Assembly: GCF_900106565.1 (NCBI RefSeq)
Contig: NZ_FNNJ01000001.1
Location: 806,001-870,000 of the forward strand
DNA length: 64,000 nt
Source: Lutibacter oricola
GTDB taxonomy: Bacteria; Bacteroidota; Bacteroidia; Flavobacteriales; Flavobacteriaceae
Direction of reading: 5' to 3'
A model generated the notes under the pieces. That model searched no databases. It saw only the letters and a program-made list of their open reading frames with translations, and was not told the DNA's origin. Position 1 is the stretch's first letter; every line of letters begins with the position of its first letter. Made by a program: the position numbers and the translations under genes. This document shows, piece after piece, positions 59,650 through 64,000 of the stretch.

Positions 59650-62179
59650 ATTTAAAATAGCTCTTATACTTTTTGCTTTTAGCCTTGCTAATATTTATGC
59701 TCAAGAAGTTAAAACTGATTCAATTCAGGTTAAAGAAAAAATAGTAGTAAAAGATTCCATAAAATCTATGCAAACGGCTTCGTTTGTTAAAGAAAAATCT
59801 TACGAGCTTGGTGGAATCACTGTTAAAGGGCTGGTAAAGTTCGAAGAACAAACAGTTAAAGTTTATACAGGGTTAAAAGTTGGTATGCAAATTAAATTGC
59901 CAGGTGATAAGCTTACAAGTTCTATTAAAAAACTATACGAAACAAAGCAATTTAGTAATGTAGATGTTTATGTTATAAATGTAGATGGAGATGTTGCTTA
60001 TTTAGAATTTGAAGTAAAAGAACTTCCTCAATTAAATATAGTTTCAATTCAAGGAGTTAAAAAAAATAAAGCAAAAGAACTTCAAAAAGACGCAGAGCTT
60101 AAAAAAGGAGCAATGTTAACAGATAACTTGCTAATTACTTCAAAAAACTATTTCAAAAAGAAATACCAAGAAAAAGGATTTTTAAACACAAAAGTATTGG
60201 TAGATACCAAGTTAGATTCATCAGAAGTTAATGCGGTGAATATGTTGGTTAGAATTGATAAAGGAGATAAAGTTAAAATTAAATCTATCAATTTTGAAGG
60301 TAATGAAAAATTACACTCAAAAAGATTAAGAAAAAAGATGAAAAATACTAAGCAAAAAATGCTTGGTAGATTTTGGAAAGGGTCTAAATATATAGAAAAA
60401 GATTTTGAAGAAGATTTAGAAAGTTTAATCACTTTTTATAGTGAAAACGGTTATAGAGATGCCCGTATCTTAGATCATAAAGTAACTACTAATGAAGATA
60501 ATTCTTTAAGCTTAGATATTAAAGTTGAAGAAGGTAAAAAATACTTGTTCGGAGATATTAAATTTTTAGGAAACAGTAAATATACCGATGCTCAATTACA
60601 ACGTATTTTACGTATTGAAAAAGGGGATACATATAATGGTAAAGTATTAAAAGAAAGAGTAACAGGTGATGGAACTCCAGATTCTGAAGATATTTCAACC
60701 GTGTACCAAAATAACGGTTATTTATTTTCTAGAGTTTTACCAGTTGAAACACGTGTAAATAAAGATTCTATTGATGTAGAAATTAGAATTTTTGAAGACG
60801 AACCTACAAGGATTAGAAAAGTAAGCGTTAACGGTAACGATAGAACTAATGACCACGTTGTTTATAGAGAAATTAAAACAAGACCAGGTTACTTATATAG
60901 TAAGCAAGATATTATTAGAACCATTCGTGAAATTGGTCAGTTAGGATATTTTGATGCTGAAGCAGTTTCACCAGATTTACAACCAAATTATCAAGATAAA
61001 ACAGTTGATATTGATTATACTGTTGCCGAAAAAGGTTCTAGTCAAATAGAATTGCAGGGTGGTTACGGTGGTGGATCATTTATTGGTACTGTTGGTTTGT
61101 CTTTTAATAACTTTTCAATTAGAAATTTATTCAATAAAAAAGCATACAAACCATTACCAATGGGTGATGGACAAACACTTTCTTTACGTTACCAAAAAAG
61201 TAGATATTATTCTACTTCTAGTTTTTCATTTACAGAGCCTTGGTTAGGTGGTAAAAAACCGAGATCATTCTCATTCTCTGTTTATAATTCTACACAATAT
61301 AGATATGATTACTTAACTAATGGAGTAGATAAAGATCAACGTATTAATATTGTAGGTGCTTCTATAGGGTTAGGGGAAAGATTAAAATGGCCAGATAACT
61401 ACTTTACATTGTCACAAAGTATTAGTTATAAATTATACGATTTAAAAGATTACCCAATTTCAACTTTTACGTTTTCAGACGGTAAATCTCACAACTTGGC
61501 ATACAATATTTCATTTTCAAGAAATTCATCTGGACCAAATCCAATATTTCCACGATCAGGATCTGAGTTTAGTATTGGTGGTAAGTTAACAATCCCTTAC
61601 TCTTTATTAAATGATAAAGATTACTCAACTTTAGATGATGATGAAAAGTACAAATGGTTAGAGTATTACAAAGCAAGTTTTAAAGGTAAATGGTATACAC
61701 CATTAACAAGTGATGTGGTGTTAATGACAAATGCGGAATTTGGATATTTAGGTTTTTATAACGATGAGTTAAGTGATACACCTTTTGAAAGATACTATGT
61801 AGGTGGTGATGGTATGGCAAACTATCAATTAGATGGTAGAGAAACTATTAGATTAAGAGGTTATGAAAACGGAGCTTTATCTAATGTTTATGGTGGTAAA
61901 GTGTTTAATAAATTCGAAATGGAAGTTAGATACCCAATTACATTAAAACCTTCAGCATCTATTTATGCATTAGGATTTTTAGAAGCAGGTAACTCTTATG
62001 ATGGTTTTGATGAATATAACCCATTTGAATTAAAAAGATCAGCAGGTTTAGGTTTAAGAATATTTATGCCAGCCTTTGGTTTATTAGGTATAGATTTTGC
62101 TCACGGGTTTGATGCAGTGCCTGGAACTACAGAAAAATCTGGTTGGCAAACACATTTCTATATAGGGCAACAATTTTGA
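59642..62179 (+). CDS. bamA: Outer-membrane protein assembly factor BamA
   Basis: BamA inserts beta-barrel proteins into the outer membrane. I chose the ATG at 59642, which gives a signal peptide (MNKFKIALILFAFSLANIYAQ) and overlaps uppS by 8 bases; a much longer frame from 59468 runs inside uppS and is not coding. The 845-residue protein has POTRA-type repeats in the N-terminal half (IKSINFEGNEKLHSKRL, VSVNGNDRTNDHVVYREI) and the Bac_surface_Ag barrel in the C-terminal half, including GGDGMANYQLDGRETIRLRGY (shown in part), VYGGKVFNKFEMEVRYP and the terminal WQTHFYIGQQF. Confidence 0.95.
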   Translation: MNKFKIALILFAFSLANIYAQEVKTDSIQVKEKIVVKDSIKSMQTASFVKEKSYELGGITVKGLVKFEEQTVKVYTGLKVGMQIKLPGDKLTSSIKKLYETKQFSNVDVYVINVDGDVAYLEFEVKELPQLNIVSIQGVKKNKAKELQKDAELKKGAMLTDNLLITSKNYFKKKYQEKGFLNTKVLVDTKLDSSEVNAVNMLVRIDKGDKVKIKSINFEGNEKLHSKRLRKKMKNTKQKMLGRFWKGSKYIEKDFEEDLESLITFYSENGYRDARILDHKVTTNEDNSLSLDIKVEEGKKYLFGDIKFLGNSKYTDAQLQRILRIEKGDTYNGKVLKERVTGDGTPDSEDISTVYQNNGYLFSRVLPVETRVNKDSIDVEIRIFEDEPTRIRKVSVNGNDRTNDHVVYREIKTRPGYLYSKQDIIRTIREIGQLGYFDAEAVSPDLQPNYQDKTVDIDYTVAEKGSSQIELQGGYGGGSFIGTVGLSFNNFSIRNLFNKKAYKPLPMGDGQTLSLRYQKSRYYSTSSFSFTEPWLGGKKPRSFSFSVYNSTQYRYDYLTNGVDKDQRINIVGASIGLGERLKWPDNYFTLSQSISYKLYDLKDYPISTFTFSDGKSHNLAYNISFSRNSSGPNPIFPRSGSEFSIGGKLTIPYSLLNDKDYSTLDDDEKYKWLEYYKASFKGKWYTPLTSDVVLMTNAEFGYLGFYNDELSDTPFERYYVGGDGMANYQLDGRETIRLRGYENGALSNVYGGKVFNKFEMEVRYPITLKPSASIYALGFLEAGNSYDGFDEYNPFELKRSAGLGLRIFMPAFGLLGIDFAHGFDAVPGTTEKSGWQTHFYIGQQF

Positions 62180-62190
62180 TGGAAATGAGT

Positions 62191-62198
62191 TATATTTG
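62191..62198 (+). promoter_or_regulatory. -7 element of the ompH pair
   Basis: TATATTTG matches TAnnTTTG exactly, just after the bamA stop and 47 bp before the first ompH gene. It may provide extra chaperone transcript independent of bamA. Confidence 0.45.
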
Positions 62199-62244
62199 TA
62201 AACAAAAATAAATTGGCACGATTTTTTCTAAATAAATAATAGTC

Positions 62245-63066
62245 ATGACAAAGAAAGTTCTTTTAATTACAATAGTTTTAATATTGGGGTTTGCAGTTAA
62301 CGCACAAAAGGCTCAAAGAATCGGTTATATTGATATGGATTATATTTTAGAAAATATTCCAGAGTATACCGAGGCTCAAGCTAAAATTAATGCAAAAGGT
62401 ATTACTTGGCAAAGCAATATTGAAAAACAACAAAAAGAAATTGATGGTTTAATTGCTGAGCTAGAAAATGAAAAAGCGTTGTTAACAAAAGATTTAATTG
62501 CCGAAAAAGAAGAAGATATTCAGATTAAAGAATTAGAATTAAAAAAATTACAATCTGCATACTTTGGAACAAAAGGAGATATTTATTTTTTGAGACAACA
62601 ATTAGTTCAGCCAATACAAGATTTAGTTTTTAATGCAGTACAAGATATTGCAAAAAAAAGAAAATACGATTTTGTTTTAGATAAGTCAAGCGATTTAATA
62701 ATGCTTTATACTAATAAATCTTTTGATATTAGCGATTTGGTAATTAATAGTATTACTAGAGCTAAAAAAACAAATGAAATTAAAAGTAAACAAGATAAAA
62801 GAAAAGCAGATATTGAAGCCAAAAAGAATAAGGTTGTAGTTCCAAATGAGGCTTTACAGAAAAAAGTTTCAGATAGAGAAGCGAAACAATTAGAGTTGAA
62901 GAAAAAAATTGAAGAGAAAAAAGCAGCTCAAATTAAAAAACGTGAAGAACTTAAAAAAGCAATAGAAGCTAAAAGATTAAAACGTATAAAAGAGATTGAA
63001 GATGCTAAAGCTGCAAAGCTTAAAAGAGCTCAGGAAATAGAAGAACAAAAAAAGGAAGAACAATAA
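62245..63066 (+). CDS. OmpH/Skp-family periplasmic chaperone with long charged tail
   Basis: The 273-residue protein has a signal peptide (ending near AVNAQ), IGYIDMDYILENIPEY and a long coiled-coil hairpin (NIEKQQKEIDGLIAEL, ENEKALLTKDLI), and the OmpH C-terminal strand in KYDFVLDKSSDLIMLY. Beyond the Skp-like core, about 75 residues of almost uninterrupted lysine/glutamate/alanine form an extra helix (KKIEEKKAAQIKKREELKKA). Skp holds unfolded outer-membrane proteins for the BAM complex, and bamA is directly upstream. The tail is longer than in the second copy and may add binding surface. Confidence 0.88.
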   Translation: MTKKVLLITIVLILGFAVNAQKAQRIGYIDMDYILENIPEYTEAQAKINAKGITWQSNIEKQQKEIDGLIAELENEKALLTKDLIAEKEEDIQIKELELKKLQSAYFGTKGDIYFLRQQLVQPIQDLVFNAVQDIAKKRKYDFVLDKSSDLIMLYTNKSFDISDLVINSITRAKKTNEIKSKQDKRKADIEAKKNKVVVPNEALQKKVSDREAKQLELKKKIEEKKAAQIKKREELKKAIEAKRLKRIKEIEDAKAAKLKRAQEIEEQKKEEQ

Positions 63067-63090
63067 TTAATTTAAATAACTAGGAAAAAA

Positions 63091-63591
63091 ATGAAAAAAT
63101 TTAGAATTTTAGTATTAATAGCAATTGTAGCATTTGGTTTTAACACACTTCAAGCTCAAACAAAAGTAGGGCATATTAGTACTGATTTATTAATAAGTTT
63201 AATGCCTGAAACTAAAGCTTTAAACGCTGAATTAGAAAAGTTAAGTAAAACTTACGAAACAGAGTTAAAAGCTGAAAATGACAAGTTAGAAGCTAAATTA
63301 AAGAGATATGATGCAGAAGCTAAATCTCAAACTGATGAAGTAAACAAGCAAAGAAGTGTTGAAGTTCAACAAGATCAACAAAAATTATATCAATCTTCTC
63401 AAATTGCTCGTGAAGATATTGGTAAAAAGCGTGATGCTAAATTAAAGCCAATTTTAGAAAAAGCTAAAAAAGCTATTGACGAAGTTGCAACAGCAAATGG
63501 TTATACTTATGTTTTAGAAGCTTCTACATTAGTAGTAGCAAAAGGAACTGATTTATTACCTTTAGTAAAAGCAAAATTAGGTATTCAATAA
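63091..63591 (+). CDS. OmpH/Skp-family periplasmic chaperone
   Basis: The 166-residue protein has a signal peptide (ending near LQAQT), KVGHISTDLLISLMPETKALNAEL, a central coiled coil (EAKLKRYDAEAKSQ), and the C-terminal strand GYTYVLEASTLVVAKGTDLLPLV typical of OmpH (shown as its main residues). Length matches Skp. It is the second of two tandem ompH-type genes after bamA, the common arrangement in Bacteroidota, and is followed by a terminator before murI. Confidence 0.92.
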   Translation: MKKFRILVLIAIVAFGFNTLQAQTKVGHISTDLLISLMPETKALNAELEKLSKTYETELKAENDKLEAKLKRYDAEAKSQTDEVNKQRSVEVQQDQQKLYQSSQIAREDIGKKRDAKLKPILEKAKKAIDEVATANGYTYVLEASTLVVAKGTDLLPLVKAKLGIQ

Positions 63592-63611
63592 TACTTTAAT
63601 TATATAAAATT

Positions 63612-63637
63612 AAAATCCCGCAATAGCGGGATTTTTT
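63612..63637 (+). terminator. Terminator after the second ompH gene
   Basis: AAAATCCCGC (63612-63621) and GCGGGATTTT (63626-63635) enclose the loop AATA and end in a T tract. It separates the ompH pair from murI. Confidence 0.88.
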
Positions 63638-63666
63638 ATACATTTATATTTCAAAAAAGATTAAAA

Positions 63667-64000
63667 GTGAATAATCAACCAATAGGCTTATTTGATTCAG
63701 GTATTGGAGGAACTTCAATTTGGAGAGAAGTTGTAAAGTTGTTACCAAACGAAAAAACAATTTATTTAGCAGATAGTAAAAATGCACCTTATGGAGCTAA
63801 ATCTGAAGATGAAATTGTTGCCCTTTGTGTTAAAAATACTGAATTGCTATTAAGTAAAGGTTGTAAGCTAATAATTGTAGCCTGCAATACAGCAACTACA
63901 AATGCAATAGATTATTTACGTAAAACATATAAAGTGCCTTTTATAGGTATTGAACCAGCTATAAAACCAGCAGCATTATTTAGTAAATCAAAAGCTGTAG
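63667..64000 (+). CDS. murI: Glutamate racemase, 5' part
   Basis: MurI makes D-glutamate for peptidoglycan. About 111 codons are present before the right edge. The start appears to be GTG at 63667, since no ATG is in frame nearby and the sequence then begins NNQPIGLFDSGIGGTS, the family signature with the first catalytic-site aspartate/serine. ADSKNAPYGAKS and the first catalytic cysteine in IIVACNTATTNA are visible, followed by PFIGIEPAIKPA. The second catalytic cysteine (in a GCTH motif) lies outside the window. It closes the envelope-biogenesis cluster. Confidence 0.95.
   Translation, partial: MNNQPIGLFDSGIGGTSIWREVVKLLPNEKTIYLADSKNAPYGAKSEDEIVALCVKNTELLLSKGCKLIIVACNTATTNAIDYLRKTYKVPFIGIEPAIKPAALFSKSKAV

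Noticed and set aside
1-64000. CRISPR arrays, rRNA or tRNA genes, insertion sequences
   Set aside because: No regularly spaced repeats, no GTTCGAATC-type T-arm with acceptor pairing, no rRNA-like stretches and no transposase frames were seen on either strand.
1-64000. Shine-Dalgarno sites as start-site evidence
   Set aside because: Purine-rich AGGAGG-like sequences are not found before most genes, in line with Bacteroidota, so starts were chosen from family N termini, signal peptides, overlaps and promoter distance.

Overview
The window is AT-rich chromosomal DNA from a member of the Bacteroidota, almost certainly a Flavobacteriaceae. The evidence is the gliding genes gldB and gldC next to nadE, the type IX secretion proteins PorP/SprF and a PorG-like barrel, GLPGLI and DUF5686 families, carboxypeptidase-regulatory-like/TonB-dependent outer-membrane proteins, a FolK-deoxynucleoside kinase fusion, the absence of Shine-Dalgarno sequences, and repeated matches to the Bacteroidota promoter pattern (TTG or TTTG, about 19 to 23 bp, TAnnTTTG). 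The genus cannot be fixed from sequence alone. I see no rRNA, tRNA, CRISPR array, insertion sequence or prophage.

Layout. 1-1480: edge of an M90 peptidase and a tRNA-dihydrouridine synthase. 1481-7087: long non-coding leader and the leuC-leuD-leuA-leuB operon, whose spacers carry short palindromic repeats. 7200-10077: PorP/SprF, a von Willebrand A protein and a SIMPL-domain protein. 10294-13823: TPR/LytS-type histidine kinase, LytTR regulator and a gamma carbonic anhydrase. 13866-14268: a small basic protein and a structured, GC-rich non-coding element. 14270-20693: a divergent envelope module, with GLPGLI, TonB-receptor-like barrel and PepSY membrane protein on the minus strand and a HisKA kinase and OmpR-type regulator on the plus strand, separated by three GTTAA boxes at an exact 10-bp period. 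20771-28146: deoxynucleoside kinase, membrane and soluble pyrophosphatases, DUF5686 protein and pdhB. 28227-30066: etfB-etfA behind a perfect 20-bp operator-like palindrome.

30152-35534: bifunctional-nuclease-like protein, nucleoside transporter, thyA, a protein with four TonB-C-like modules, a 2TM protein and folA. 35576-40491: secreted protein, AraC regulator, sppA and the folK-dNK fusion. 40492-46701: gldC/gldB, nadE, dnaG lacking its zinc ligands, clpX and clpP. 46883-53037: M1 peptidase, membrane protein, DEAD-box helicase, divergent pyruvate kinase and small secreted protein, lying between clpP and tig. 53119-56457: tig, a small membrane protein, an esterase and pdxJ. 56557-64000: CBS protein, nadK, PorG-like protein, uppS, bamA, two OmpH/Skp chaperones and the start of murI, a conserved envelope-biogenesis cluster.

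How the genes connect. CNT transporter, thyA, folA, folK and two deoxynucleoside kinases serve folate and dNTP supply. BamA, OmpH, UppS, MurI, PorG-like and PorP serve envelope assembly and type IX secretion. The best candidate for an under-described system is the module at 14270-20693, where the direct repeats suggest that its own response regulator controls both operons. All family assignments are from reading motifs, with no database search.
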